Shown here one piece after another: positions 1 through 8,620 of a DNA stretch of 64,000 nt (positions are counted from its first letter, which is position 1; each line of letters begins with the position of its first letter). This DNA is from Candidatus Methylobacter titanis (lineage in GTDB: Bacteria; Pseudomonadota; Gammaproteobacteria; Methylococcales; Methylomonadaceae). Location: assembly GCA_029946125.1 (NCBI GenBank), contig JAQSDX010000004.1:33912-97911 (forward strand), read 5' to 3'. The notes under the pieces were generated by a model. The model ran no database searches. It saw only the letters and a list, made by a program, of their open reading frames with translations, and was not told where the DNA came from. The translations under genes were made by a program, and so were the position numbers.

Positions 1-428
1 CTTCCTCGGTCACTTCGCACAGTCTTTTTGAATAGGCCAAAAACTGCTCGAACTCCTTGGCGGTATTCGGGCCAAGCCGGTCCAGCTGCTGCTTCATACG
101 CGCCGGGTCTGAACTTAAATCCAGGGTGCTGCCATCTTCAAAGAAGTTGCGCCAATGCGGTTCGACGCTTTCTATGCTGACGTAATCGTCCATATTTTTA
201 CCGGCACGTTCAAACAGCTTGCGGAAAATATGCGGCATAGTCAGGATCGACGGGCCTAAATCAAAGCTAAAACCGTCTTTTTCCAGCACATTCAGCTTGC
301 CGCCGACTTTGTCGTTTTTCTCCAGCAAATCGACGCTAAAGCCTTCGGTTGCCAGTGAAATAGCGGCAGACAGGCCGCCCAGTCCGGCACCGATAACGAC
401 GACATGGGGTTTATTGTTGTTGTTCATT
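1..428 (-). CDS. crtN: C30 carotenoid desaturase CrtN (5' part only)
   Basis: N-terminal part (about 142 residues) of a phytoene-desaturase-family flavoprotein; the gene runs off the left edge of the window. The protein opens MNNNNKPHVVVIGAGLGG, a Rossmann GxGxxG dinucleotide-binding motif, followed by the EKNDKVGGK and DLGPSILTMP segments typical of CrtI/CrtN enzymes. By family knowledge these remove hydrogens from 4,4'-diapophytoene in C30 carotenoid synthesis at the membrane. It is the last visible gene of a minus-strand operon (methyltransferase-like, CrtN paralogue, aldehyde dehydrogenase, this gene), 43 bp behind the dehydrogenase. The ATG at 426-428 is the only sensible start; the ribosome-binding site is weak. 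It could also be a squalene- or phytoene-type desaturase, but the neighbours favour C30. Confidence 0.82.
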
Positions 429-471
429 CAATCATCTCATTGTAGAAAGCGTAAGCCTGAGTTTATCCAGC

Positions 472-2067
472 TCAGCCGATAGATTTTTTAAAGATCAAAA
501 TCAGTAAATTATGCCAGTGTTGGCGCAAGTTCAACGATGCATAGTCTCGAAACGCCTGCAATGCCCGCCAATTTCTGGTAATTCTTTGATATAACAAACC
601 GCTGCCGAACATGAAATCAATAAAGCCGCGTATTTCAAGGTAGCGGCTGTCCGAATACGGAAACCAGTTGGGTTCGTCGTTTAGATTGCTGCGGCTGGTC
701 AATCCGGCGACGCTATAGGTAAATTGACGCAAGCCTTCGGCGCCGTGATAGCGGCCAAAACCGCTGTTTTTAACGCCGCCGAACGGCAAGCCGGCATGAC
801 CGATATTTTTGATCACATCATTGACCGCCCAGTTGCCGACTTGTAATTGTCTGGCGACGCGTTCGGCTTTGTTGATGTCCCGGCTCCAAACACTGGCGTT
901 CAGGCCGTAATCGCTGTCGTTAGCCAGGTCTACGGCGTGTTGTTCCGAGTCGAACGCCATCACCGGCAACAGCGGCCCGAACGTTTCTTCACGCATAATG
1001 CGCATGTCATGGGTCACATTCCATAACACTACCGGATGCAGATAACGACCTTGCAAACGCAACGGCGATGAGGCTTGCGCGCCTTTGGCCAGCGCATCCT
1101 GGTAGTGGGCTTCGATGACGGCGAATTGCTTCAATGTGGTCAGTCCGCCTAAATCGCCGATGGCGTCATGACCGACGGTGACATTAGCCGCCGCGTCTTT
1201 TAGCATGCCGACAAATTCCAGGTAACAACCGGCTTCAACATAACAGCGTTCGACCGATACACAGACTTGCCCGCTATTGCTGAACGCGCCATACATGGCC
1301 GCTTTCGCCGCCCGTTCCAGATTGGCCTCGGCGAACACCAGCATCGCATCCTTGCCGCCCAGTTCCAGAATCACCGGTATCGGATGTTGCGCGGCCCTTG
1401 CCATCACCGCCCGACCTGCGCTTGCCCCGCCGGTAAAAAAAACCAAATCGGGTCGCGCATCGATTAAGTGTTCACCGGCTGCCGCCAAGCCGATGACCTG
1501 CTGCACTAGTCCCTCGGGTAAAGCCAGACGAGCCAGTAAGTGCATGATCAGTTCGCCGACCGGCAGGCTCAGTTCGGACATTTTAACAATACCGGCATTA
1601 CCGCTAATCAACGCGGTCAATAACGGGCTTAAGGTCAGTTGAAACGGAAAATTCCACGGTGAAATAATCGCCGCCACGCCATAAGCGCGGCGTTCAATCT
1701 CGGCGCTGGCTTGTGGAAATAGCAGCGGCGGGGTCTGCACCGGACACGGAGCAAGAATGCGTGCGGCATTTTTTTGGTAATAGCGCAACAGGGCCAGCAC
1801 CGGATAGATTTCACCGAGCAGGACTTCGGTTTTTACCTTGCCGGTCGCGGCCATAATCACGTCGGTGATGTGGTCAATCTCAGCCAGAATGACGCTTTCT
1901 AATGGCGCCAATTGTTTAACGCGATGTTTGACATCGGTTTGCGCCCAGATAGCACCTACGCGCCTGGCGCTGGCGATTGCCGCGCTGATCTCTGCGCGGC
2001 TGCTGATCGGATAGGTTTTTAATCGCTGTTCATTGAGCGCCGAGATAGCGCTTAGCTGACCGGTCAT
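472..2067 (-). CDS. Aldehyde dehydrogenase, probable diapocarotenal dehydrogenase
   Basis: A 531-residue NAD(P)-dependent aldehyde dehydrogenase. The family landmarks are present in order: the SPWNFPFQLTL cofactor segment, a ggxSAGR-like turn, the general-base region ELGGKDAMLVF, and the catalytic cysteine in NSGQVCVSVERC. The C-terminus continues some 40-50 residues past the usual fold with an aromatic, basic tail (YQRITRNWRALQAF), perhaps for membrane contact. It sits between two CrtN-type genes, overlapping the upstream one by 4 bp, as in the Methylomonas C30 carotenoid cluster, where the homologue oxidises a terminal carotenoid aldehyde to the acid. The family is clear; the substrate is inferred from context. 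Confidence 0.85.
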   Translation of the reverse strand: MTGQLSAISALNEQRLKTYPISSRAEISAAIASARRVGAIWAQTDVKHRVKQLAPLESVILAEIDHITDVIMAATGKVKTEVLLGEIYPVLALLRYYQKNAARILAPCPVQTPPLLFPQASAEIERRAYGVAAIISPWNFPFQLTLSPLLTALISGNAGIVKMSELSLPVGELIMHLLARLALPEGLVQQVIGLAAAGEHLIDARPDLVFFTGGASAGRAVMARAAQHPIPVILELGGKDAMLVFAEANLERAAKAAMYGAFSNSGQVCVSVERCYVEAGCYLEFVGMLKDAAANVTVGHDAIGDLGGLTTLKQFAVIEAHYQDALAKGAQASSPLRLQGRYLHPVVLWNVTHDMRIMREETFGPLLPVMAFDSEQHAVDLANDSDYGLNASVWSRDINKAERVARQLQVGNWAVNDVIKNIGHAGLPFGGVKNSGFGRYHGAEGLRQFTYSVAGLTSRSNLNDEPNWFPYSDSRYLEIRGFIDFMFGSGLLYQRITRNWRALQAFRDYASLNLRQHWHNLLILIFKKSIG

Positions 2068-3569
2068 GAAGCCAAGCCAAAACTGACCCCATGCTTACGG
2101 CAAATCAATTTCGCAGAAATATGCGCCGATTCATAAATCGTCGGCAAGCCGCTGCCCGGATGCGTGCCGCCGCCAACCAGATAACACTGGTCAAGTTCCT
2201 GAAACTGGTTGTGCGGCCGCCAGTACAACAGTTGGCTGAATTTATGCGATAAACTGAAGGTCGCGCCTTTGAATACATGCTCGTCAGTTTCCCAGGTCTG
2301 CGGGGTGATGATTTTTTCGCATTCGATATGCTCGCGAATACCGGTTAAATTCAGCCGCGTTTCCAGCGTATCCAGCACTTGCTCGCGCATGTCAGCACAG
2401 ACGGTTTGCCAGTCAATATGGCTGTCGTTATTGGGCATAGGCACCAACACATACAGTGCTGATTTTCCGGCAGGCGCCAGAGTTTCATCACTGACACAGG
2501 CGTTTTGCACATAAAACGAGAAATCTTTGCTCAGGATTTTGTTATGGAAAATATTGCTGATGTTGGTGCTGTAGTCATCGGCAAAAGCGATGCTGTGATG
2601 CGGCAAATCGTAGCAGGTGTCCAAACCCAGATACAGCATAAACGTCGAGCAGGAATACTCCAGCTTTTTGACTTTCTCCGGGCTGTACTGCTTTAATTCA
2701 GTCGGCTTGACCAGATGGGTCATCGCGTAGGCAAAGTCGGCATTGACGATGACTTCATCGGCGATAATCTCGCTGCCGTCGTGCAAACGCACGCCCGTTA
2801 CTACCTTGTTTTTAATCAGCAGCGATTCAACCGCGGTGTCGGTATGAATAAGCCCACCTTGCTCGGTGATGACTTTCGCCATCGCGGCGGCAATTTTATT
2901 CAGGCCGCCTTTGACATGGTAAATGCCGTATTCATGCTCCAGATAAGACAGCATGGTAAATAGCGCCGGACAATCCCAGGGCGACATGCCTAAGTATTTG
3001 GATTGGAAAGAAAATACCAGGCGCATTTTCTCTTCGTTAAAGTACTTGCCCAAATTGGAAAAGACGCTGTGATTAAGCGCAAGACCGGGCAAAGCGCGCA
3101 GCAAGTCCAGAGAAAAAAAGGCTTTCAGGCTGCTGTAATCGCGCTTAATGCAAGGATAAAGTTTTTCGAAGCGTTTACCTTCCTGCTGCAAATAAAAATC
3201 ATAGCCTGCGCTGCCTTCAGCAAAGGCCCCGGTCAATTCGGCGCGCATTTTATCGCGGTCGGAAAAGACATTGACGGCGCGGTCGGAAAACAACAAGCGA
3301 TACATCGGATCGAGTTTGATGAAGTCCAGATAATCGGCGCTGTTTTTGCCGCATAACTCGAACATTTCATCGAGTACATGTTTCATCAACAAAAAGGTAG
3401 GGCCGGTATCGAAGACGAATTTGCCCAGACGAATGGGACGATTGCGTCCGCCGACTTCGGCATTTTTATCGAAAATAGTGACGTTAAAGCCGCGTCGGCT
3501 CAATAGCATTCCTGCGCACAGGCCGCCGGGCCCGGCACCGATGATGACAATATGTTTTTTTTCAGACAT
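2064..3569 (-). CDS. crtNb: CrtN-family diapocarotenoid oxygenase/desaturase
   Basis: A 501-residue FAD protein of the CrtI/CrtN family. The N-terminus HIVIIGAGPGGLCAG is the Rossmann motif, FDKNAEVGGRN follows, and the C-terminus carries the family's FAD-binding end (CYLVGGGTHPGSGLPTIYESA). In Methylomonas-type clusters the second CrtN paralogue oxidises the terminal methyl groups of diapolycopene to aldehydes, feeding the adjacent aldehyde dehydrogenase; that role is inferred here from gene order. Stop and next start overlap as ATGA, indicating translational coupling with the dehydrogenase. It lies 58 bp behind the methyltransferase-like gene, with a long hairpin in the gap. Desaturase versus oxygenase activity cannot be settled from sequence alone. 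Confidence 0.83.
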   Translation of the reverse strand: MSEKKHIVIIGAGPGGLCAGMLLSRRGFNVTIFDKNAEVGGRNRPIRLGKFVFDTGPTFLLMKHVLDEMFELCGKNSADYLDFIKLDPMYRLLFSDRAVNVFSDRDKMRAELTGAFAEGSAGYDFYLQQEGKRFEKLYPCIKRDYSSLKAFFSLDLLRALPGLALNHSVFSNLGKYFNEEKMRLVFSFQSKYLGMSPWDCPALFTMLSYLEHEYGIYHVKGGLNKIAAAMAKVITEQGGLIHTDTAVESLLIKNKVVTGVRLHDGSEIIADEVIVNADFAYAMTHLVKPTELKQYSPEKVKKLEYSCSTFMLYLGLDTCYDLPHHSIAFADDYSTNISNIFHNKILSKDFSFYVQNACVSDETLAPAGKSALYVLVPMPNNDSHIDWQTVCADMREQVLDTLETRLNLTGIREHIECEKIITPQTWETDEHVFKGATFSLSHKFSQLLYWRPHNQFQELDQCYLVGGGTHPGSGLPTIYESAHISAKLICRKHGVSFGLAS

Positions 3570-3602
3570 GGGTAGGATTTCTTAAAGATTGATAGGTGGA
3601 GT

Positions 3603-3639
3603 TGGCTTTATTAAGACGACTTTAGTCTTAATAAAGCCA
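3603..3639. other. 15-bp perfect hairpin inside the carotenoid operon
   Basis: Arms 3603-3617 and 3625-3639 are perfect 15-bp inverted repeats (TGGCTTTATTAAGAC and its complement) around a 7-base loop. One arm covers the last codons of the methyltransferase-like gene, the other lies in the gap before crtNb. Neither side has a clear T-tract, so it is not a textbook Rho-independent terminator; attenuation, RNA processing or 3'-end protection are possible. Confidence 0.6.
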
Positions 3640-4200
3640 GGGAATAAGTTTCTTGGTGCGATAACAGTAATCACCATAGGCCTGGCCGAAATGCTCGATG
3701 AGTCCCTGTTCTTCAACGAGAATGCGCTGATTTAACACATAAGTCAGCGGGCCCAGCAGCAACACTATTGCCAATAGATCGCCCATTGCCAGTCCCGCCG
3801 CAAAAAAACTGATGAACAACCCGGTATAAGCCGGATGACGAATGAGATGATAAGGGCCTCGATCGATCAAAACATGCCGAGACTGCGTTATTGCCGTGGT
3901 ACTGAAAAAACGTCCCAGACTGGCAACTGCATAAAACCGTAAGCCCAGTCCGATAGTCAATAAGCCCAGCGCAATACCCTGACGCGGGAGATAAGCCATC
4001 GGCAACACCAACAAATGCAGTTGTTTAACCCCCAAGGCCAAGATCAGCGAGGCAATAACAACGAGCCAAATCAACTGTTCCGAACGGTATTTTTGCCGGT
4101 CTGGGCGGTTGCAAGGCAAACGGGTTTTATAAACGATAGCCATTTCCAGCATCGCCCAACTGCTACCGAGCAGCAGCCAAAGTTGTTGTATAGGAGTCAT
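3628..4200 (-). CDS. Isoprenylcysteine carboxyl methyltransferase-like membrane protein
   Basis: A 190-residue polytopic membrane protein of the isoprenylcysteine carboxyl methyltransferase (ICMT/PEMT-like) family. It has four to five hydrophobic segments and the family's conserved C-terminal half: LIRHPAYTGLFISFF, then an EEQGLIEHFGQAYGDYCYRTKKLIPWLY end, which in this family forms the SAM-binding cap near the membrane. It is the first gene of the minus-strand carotenoid operon. Because the downstream enzymes should yield a terminal carotenoid carboxylate, methyl-esterifying that lipid acid is an attractive but unproven role; many bacterial members of the family have no known substrate. Confidence 0.78.
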   Translation of the reverse strand: MTPIQQLWLLLGSSWAMLEMAIVYKTRLPCNRPDRQKYRSEQLIWLVVIASLILALGVKQLHLLVLPMAYLPRQGIALGLLTIGLGLRFYAVASLGRFFSTTAITQSRHVLIDRGPYHLIRHPAYTGLFISFFAAGLAMGDLLAIVLLLGPLTYVLNQRILVEEQGLIEHFGQAYGDYCYRTKKLIPWLY

Positions 4201-4283
4201 TTGTGTGTGTCAGCGGTTAAAATCAGTGCGTGGTAGAATCTACCCTCTTTTTTGGATAACGCCAATTATAAACGCTTCTTGCC

Positions 4284-4982
4284 ATGCCCAATATCATCCA
4301 ACTCACCCACGTTCATAAAGCCTATACCCTGGGGCAATTAAAGCAGCCGGTGTTACATGACATTTCTCTAACCATTAGCTCGGGGGAATTTGTCGCTATC
4401 GTCGGCCCTTCCGGCAATGGCAAATCGACTTTATTGAATCTGTTGACCGGCATCGATCGTCCTTGCCGGGGAGAAGTCCTGGTCAACGGCAGCGCCTTGC
4501 ACCGCTTGCGCGAAGAACAATTGTCGATTTGGCGCGGCGCCCATGTCGGCATTGTGTTCCAGTTTTTTCAATTATTGCCTTCGCTGAACCTGTTGCAAAA
4601 TATCCTGCTGCCGATGGATTTTGTCGGCAAACTGCCCAAACGGGAACGTCTGGAACGGGCGCGTTATTTGCTTAACTTGGTAGGCTTGGACGAACAAGCC
4701 AAACAGTTGCCGGGGCAAGTATCGGGCGGACAACAGCAACGCGCCGCCATTGCCCGAGCCCTGGCCAATGATCCGGCGTTGATTGTCGCCGACGAACCGA
4801 CCGGCAACCTCGATTCTGCGACTGCGGATGCGGTGTTCGCGCTGTTTTCAGCCTTGCAGCAGCAAGGCAAAACGCTGGTGATCGTGACGCATAATGAAGA
4901 CCTCGCGCAATCCGCCTCGCGCCGCATCGCCATTCATGCCGGACGCATTCATGACGATCAGTACCTGTCCAACACGAAGTAA
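4284..4982 (+). CDS. ABC transporter ATP-binding protein (LolD/MacB type)
   Basis: A 232-residue ABC ATPase with Walker A GPSGNGKST near residues 40-48, the signature motif VSGGQQQR, Walker B ALIVADEPTGNLDSAT and a switch histidine (VIVTHNE). The GNLDS extension after Walker B is typical of the LolD/MacB/FtsE-like group that works with FtsX-type permeases, and such a permease follows five bases later. The pair probably moves lipid, lipoprotein or a hydrophobic compound out of, or across, the inner membrane; the substrate is unknown. No strong ribosome-binding site precedes the ATG. It is divergent from the carotenoid operon with an 83-bp shared upstream region. Confidence 0.9.
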   Translation: MPNIIQLTHVHKAYTLGQLKQPVLHDISLTISSGEFVAIVGPSGNGKSTLLNLLTGIDRPCRGEVLVNGSALHRLREEQLSIWRGAHVGIVFQFFQLLPSLNLLQNILLPMDFVGKLPKRERLERARYLLNLVGLDEQAKQLPGQVSGGQQQRAAIARALANDPALIVADEPTGNLDSATADAVFALFSALQQQGKTLVIVTHNEDLAQSASRRIAIHAGRIHDDQYLSNTK

Positions 4983-4987
4983 ACAGT

Positions 4988-7414
4988 ATGTTGTTTAATT
5001 TAAATCTCTGGCAAAAGGTCAGCGCCGATTTATTTAGCCATAAATCCCGCAGCGCGTTGGCAATCTCGAGCATTGCGATAGGCTTGTTTGTGATCGGTAC
5101 CTTGCTGGGCATGATGGACTTGCAATTGGGCAGCATGGATAACGCACACCGGCAATCGCAACCCTCGCACATTAATTTGATACTGAGACAGGACGCTGAT
5201 GTTGCCGTTGCCAAAACCATCAAAAATATCGATGGCGTTGCCGATATTGACACCTTGACGCAGTTTACTGCGCAATTTAAAACGTCTCCATCGGCGCAAT
5301 GGCAAACCGGAACGGTGTTGTTCCGGGCCGATTATCAGGATCAAGCCTACGACCGGATGACCTTGGTGTCCGGCAGCTTTCCACGCGACAACCGCATTGC
5401 TGTCGAACGCCTGTCGGCACGATTTTCCGGGCTTAACTCTGGTGACAGCATTGAATTCAGTACTGCGAACGGCAGCGAGAAACTGGCTATCGACGGCATT
5501 ATCCGGCATCCGTTCGTTAAACCGCCTGCGTTTGGCGGGCAATTGCATTTTTTTATCGCAGAGGAATTGGCACCCATTTTCGGCATACCCGCGCACACTT
5601 TCAGACAGTTGTTAGTGCAAATAAAACCGCCGTACAGCGAGGAAAAAGCCCGATCTATCGCCGGTAAAATTCGCGCACAACTGGCCGTATCGGGCATAGC
5701 CGTCAACGCCACCTTATTGCAACATCCCGACCGGCATTGGGGGCGGGCGATTTTTTCCGGTATTCACCTGGTATTGACGGTGATGGCATGGGCGTCGCTG
5801 GCCTTGAGTTCGGTACTGATTCTCAACACCGTGGCCGCGTTAATTACCCAGCAAACCGACCAGATCGGCATTATGAAATCACTGGGCGCGCGCCGCCGAA
5901 CCATAGCCGGCATCTATTTATCCGAAGTGTTTATCCTGTCGCTAATCGCGTTGCTGATCGCCATACCGTTGAGCTGGGCGGGCGCTTTTTACAGCAGTCG
6001 CTGGTTATTGGATGTGTTCAATATCGAGCTGAACGGCTTTGTCTATTCAGCGCAAGCGTTGTCTTTGATGATTGCAGGCGGATTAGTCGCACCGTTGCTG
6101 GCGGCATTGTGGCCTATTTGGAAAGGCGCGTCGATGTCGGTGCGCCAGGCCATTGCCAGTTACGGCTTAGGCGCGGATTTTGTTAGCCACGGCTTTGACC
6201 GCTGGCTTGAACGCACCGTAGCCGCTTGGTTGCCGACACTTTACGCGGTCGCGCTGGGCAATTTGTTACGCCGTAAAGCGCGATTGCTCTGGACGCAAAG
6301 CGTGCTGATTATTGCCGGCGTGTTGTTCATCGTTATCATGAGCCTGATTGCCTCAGTTAACCTGACCTTGAATAACGAACTGGCGCGCAGCCGCTATGCG
6401 GTCCGTATCGGCTTTGCCCAAGACCAGTCTGCCGATCTCGTCAACGACATAGTGCGCACTATCCCGCCCACCGTCGCTGTGGAATTTTGGCAGCGCCTGC
6501 CCGCCGAACTGTTACAGGGCGACAAGTTGATTCGGCAATCCGGCAGTCTGGGCCTGCAAATGATCGGACTGCCCGCCGACACCACGATGTACCGCCCGCT
6601 GATCGTTGCCGGACGCTGGTTCGACCCAAGCGACGACCGACAAAAGCAGCTGGTTATCAATGCCGAAACCGCCGAACTCAACGGCATACAGGTTGGCGAC
6701 ACCGTTAACGCCAAATTGATGCAACAACCGGCCCGCGCATGGCAGGTGATCGGTTTATATCGCGGTTTTGCCGGTTCCGGCTATGCGGTGGAAGCGGTTT
6801 ATGCTCCCTTAAGCGCGATGCAGCCGGATAGCCTGAACGCACACAAGCATGCGTTTGCGCTGCTGTCCGCTGACATTCATTCCCTGGCGGAAGAAAAAAC
6901 CTATGTCGATGCGTTAAAAACCGCCTTCGAACAGCAACAGATCAAACTGGATTTTTACACCACGCTGGCCAAACTGGAACAACGCCGGTTTGCCGAAAAT
7001 CAATTCCGCCCGATGACCCGCATGTTGCTGGGACTGGCGGTCATGATTGCCGCTGTCGGCGGGATTGGCCTGTCAGGAACCTTGGCTATCGGCGTATTAC
7101 AACGCACCCGGGAGATAGGCGTACTCCGCGCCATCGGCGCAAGCTCGTCCGCGATTTTTAAATTATTCATGCTCGAAGGTTTATTTCATGGTTGTTTGGC
7201 GTGGCTCATCAGCATTCCGCTCGCCTTTCTGCTTGCCGAACCGTTGGCCAAACAACTGGGAACTACGATGCTGGGCATAGAGCTGGATTTTGTTTTTTCC
7301 CTGGTATCGGTAGGATTCTGGTTAGGCTTTGTACTGATTCTGGCACTGCTGGCGGCTTATTTGCCTGCTCGACAGGCGTCCAGAATAGTCGTTAGAGCAG
7401 GGTTAAGTTATTAA
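4988..7414 (+). CDS. FtsX-like ABC transporter permease
   Basis: An 808-residue permease with two FtsX-type modules. The first has an N-terminal membrane segment (about residues 22-45), a large extracytoplasmic domain, and three segments around 255-375 containing QIGIMKSLGARRRT, a coupling-helix motif; the second has a membrane segment near 430-455, another large domain, and three segments near 680-805 with REIGVLRAIGASS. This 4+4 layout matches YbbP-like full-length permeases of the MacB/LolC superfamily rather than single-module LolC/E. It forms a two-gene unit with the preceding ATPase. Mechanotransmission rather than channel transport is typical of the family; the cargo cannot be read from sequence. 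Confidence 0.88.
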   Translation: MLFNLNLWQKVSADLFSHKSRSALAISSIAIGLFVIGTLLGMMDLQLGSMDNAHRQSQPSHINLILRQDADVAVAKTIKNIDGVADIDTLTQFTAQFKTSPSAQWQTGTVLFRADYQDQAYDRMTLVSGSFPRDNRIAVERLSARFSGLNSGDSIEFSTANGSEKLAIDGIIRHPFVKPPAFGGQLHFFIAEELAPIFGIPAHTFRQLLVQIKPPYSEEKARSIAGKIRAQLAVSGIAVNATLLQHPDRHWGRAIFSGIHLVLTVMAWASLALSSVLILNTVAALITQQTDQIGIMKSLGARRRTIAGIYLSEVFILSLIALLIAIPLSWAGAFYSSRWLLDVFNIELNGFVYSAQALSLMIAGGLVAPLLAALWPIWKGASMSVRQAIASYGLGADFVSHGFDRWLERTVAAWLPTLYAVALGNLLRRKARLLWTQSVLIIAGVLFIVIMSLIASVNLTLNNELARSRYAVRIGFAQDQSADLVNDIVRTIPPTVAVEFWQRLPAELLQGDKLIRQSGSLGLQMIGLPADTTMYRPLIVAGRWFDPSDDRQKQLVINAETAELNGIQVGDTVNAKLMQQPARAWQVIGLYRGFAGSGYAVEAVYAPLSAMQPDSLNAHKHAFALLSADIHSLAEEKTYVDALKTAFEQQQIKLDFYTTLAKLEQRRFAENQFRPMTRMLLGLAVMIAAVGGIGLSGTLAIGVLQRTREIGVLRAIGASSSAIFKLFMLEGLFHGCLAWLISIPLAFLLAEPLAKQLGTTMLGIELDFVFSLVSVGFWLGFVLILALLAAYLPARQASRIVVRAGLSY

Positions 7415-7553
7415 CGCCGGATGTCTGGAAGCGGAAGCAGCATGTAACCGGGTAGGCCGGAATAAGGCTATCGAAGCGTGTGGCGTGAGGTAGCGTTTCC
7501 CGCCTACGGGGGCTTTATGTCTTTGAGCAATATCGCTCGAGAAATAGCTGAGA
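7415..7553. other. Intergenic gap between convergent genes, repeat-like
   Basis: This gap between the permease and the Trp-rich gene holds GC-rich sequence with GTAGGCCGGAATAAGGC, reminiscent of REP-type repeats, and a GGAAGCGGAAGC string also seen at the edge of the repeat family near 26930. I see no open frame with a ribosome-binding site and no clear terminator. Confidence 0.35.
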
Positions 7554-7769
7554 TTATTGCCAACCTATCAGCCAACAAGATGAATCTTTAAGCGCTTGCC
7601 ACTCTATTTCGTAGATATTGTTGTTGATGACGGCTTCCAACTCGCAAGCAATAATATCTGCATTTTCTGCGCGAATCAGTTTGGTCACCATAAAATGACG
7701 TTCTTTTTGCTGGGGTTTTACTGCCGTCCATTTTGACAGCAGTAGTTTATGCGGATTTATTCGATTCAT
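7554..7769 (-). CDS. Small Trp-rich conserved protein (TIGR02450 type)
   Basis: A 71-residue protein beginning MNRINPHKLLLSKWTAVKPQ and ending WQALKDSSCWLIGWQ. Both blocks are characteristic of the TIGR02450 Trp-rich family, whose function is unknown and which, from memory, often occurs with photolyase, cryptochrome or LitR genes. It is the last gene of the litR operon, 5 bp after the DCC-family gene. Three conserved tryptophans and no signal peptide suggest a small cytoplasmic protein. Its position in a light-sensor operon hints at a role in light or photo-oxidative responses, which is inference only. Confidence 0.85.
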   Translation of the reverse strand: MNRINPHKLLLSKWTAVKPQQKERHFMVTKLIRAENADIIACELEAVINNNIYEIEWQALKDSSCWLIGWQ

Positions 7770-7774
7770 GATGG

Positions 7775-8155
7775 CTATTCCTTTATCGGCGGTTTACCGG
7801 TAAGCGGCAAACGATAGCGGGCGAAAATACGATAGCAAAACTCCATGATCGGCACCGCCAAGGGCAGGTTTTCTATCATTGGCGCAACGCGCCGGTAATA
7901 AGGGAGCTGTTTCCACACCTGTAAAAACCCGAGCACTCCAGATTGCAGCTGCTGATTCTCGTCGATGACATACATGCGCTCCATTGCCTGTTTGTACGTT
8001 AAGCCCGCTTGCGCCAATGCAGTTTTGTCCCGGGTAATATCTACCCAATTAACATTGCCGTGTTTATCGAGTCTTTTCATCGCCTTGATTTCAATAGTGC
8101 AGATAGGACATTCGCCATCATGAAAGCAGGTGACTTTGGGTTTAGAGGCTGCCAT
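7775..8155 (-). CDS. DCC-family thiol-disulfide oxidoreductase-like protein (DUF393)
   Basis: A 126-residue DUF393/DCC family protein. Its signature FHDGECPICTIEIKAMKRLD contains a CPIC redox-type CxxC near residues 16-19, followed by the usual VDITRD segment and the GVLGFLQVWKQLP block. Members are predicted thioredoxin-like oxidoreductases, mostly uncharacterised. It starts one base after the stop of the SRPBCC gene and is third in the litR operon. A redox role in repairing light or oxidative damage fits the context but is not shown. Confidence 0.85.
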   Translation of the reverse strand: MAASKPKVTCFHDGECPICTIEIKAMKRLDKHGNVNWVDITRDKTALAQAGLTYKQAMERMYVIDENQQLQSGVLGFLQVWKQLPYYRRVAPMIENLPLAVPIMEFCYRIFARYRLPLTGKPPIKE

Positions 8156-8620
8156 TTAACTGTTATCACCCCATTTGTTTTGCAAATAGTCGCGCCGCGT
8201 ATCAAATATGCATTCAAGTTTACTGGCGATAAGGACTGAGTTTATCCATTGCCCCAGCCAGCCGAAAGGCATGGCGTAGAACATGATGTCTTCCAGCATG
8301 ATGCCATTTTGCATTTCAGTCAAACACACTTCATGACTCCAAAATTTGAATGGGCCAATGCGCTGTTCATAGACAAAGCGTTTGGCTTCGTCGCAGTGAC
8401 TGATCTCGGATAGCCAGGTCATATTAATGCCCGATACGGCTTTCATTTGATAACTGAGCAGTAAACCGGCATAAATTTTTTTCGGCACTTTAGAGGTGAT
8501 GGTCACATGAAAAAATGCCGGAGTGATGTCATTCAGGTTATAGGGCGAGGAAAAAAATTCCCAGGCTTCCTGGACCGTCAGATTGAGCTGTTGTCGGCGA
8601 TAGAGTTGATAAATTTTCAT
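8156..8620 (-). CDS. SRPBCC (START-like) lipid/ligand-binding family protein
   Basis: A 154-residue protein of the SRPBCC superfamily, recognised by the N-terminal LNLTVQEAWEFFSSPYNLNDITPAF block and by KFWSHEVCLTEMQNGIMLEDIMFYAMPFGWLG near the end, as in ligand-binding proteins often found beside photolyase/LitR genes. The fold holds a hydrophobic ligand; the ligand is unknown. Its start overlaps the litR stop by 4 bp (ATGA), so translation is probably coupled. Proteins of this kind are sometimes annotated as cyclase/dehydrase or DUF2867-like; no catalytic residues can be assigned. Confidence 0.8.
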   Translation of the reverse strand: MKIYQLYRRQQLNLTVQEAWEFFSSPYNLNDITPAFFHVTITSKVPKKIYAGLLLSYQMKAVSGINMTWLSEISHCDEAKRFVYEQRIGPFKFWSHEVCLTEMQNGIMLEDIMFYAMPFGWLGQWINSVLIASKLECIFDTRRDYLQNKWGDNS

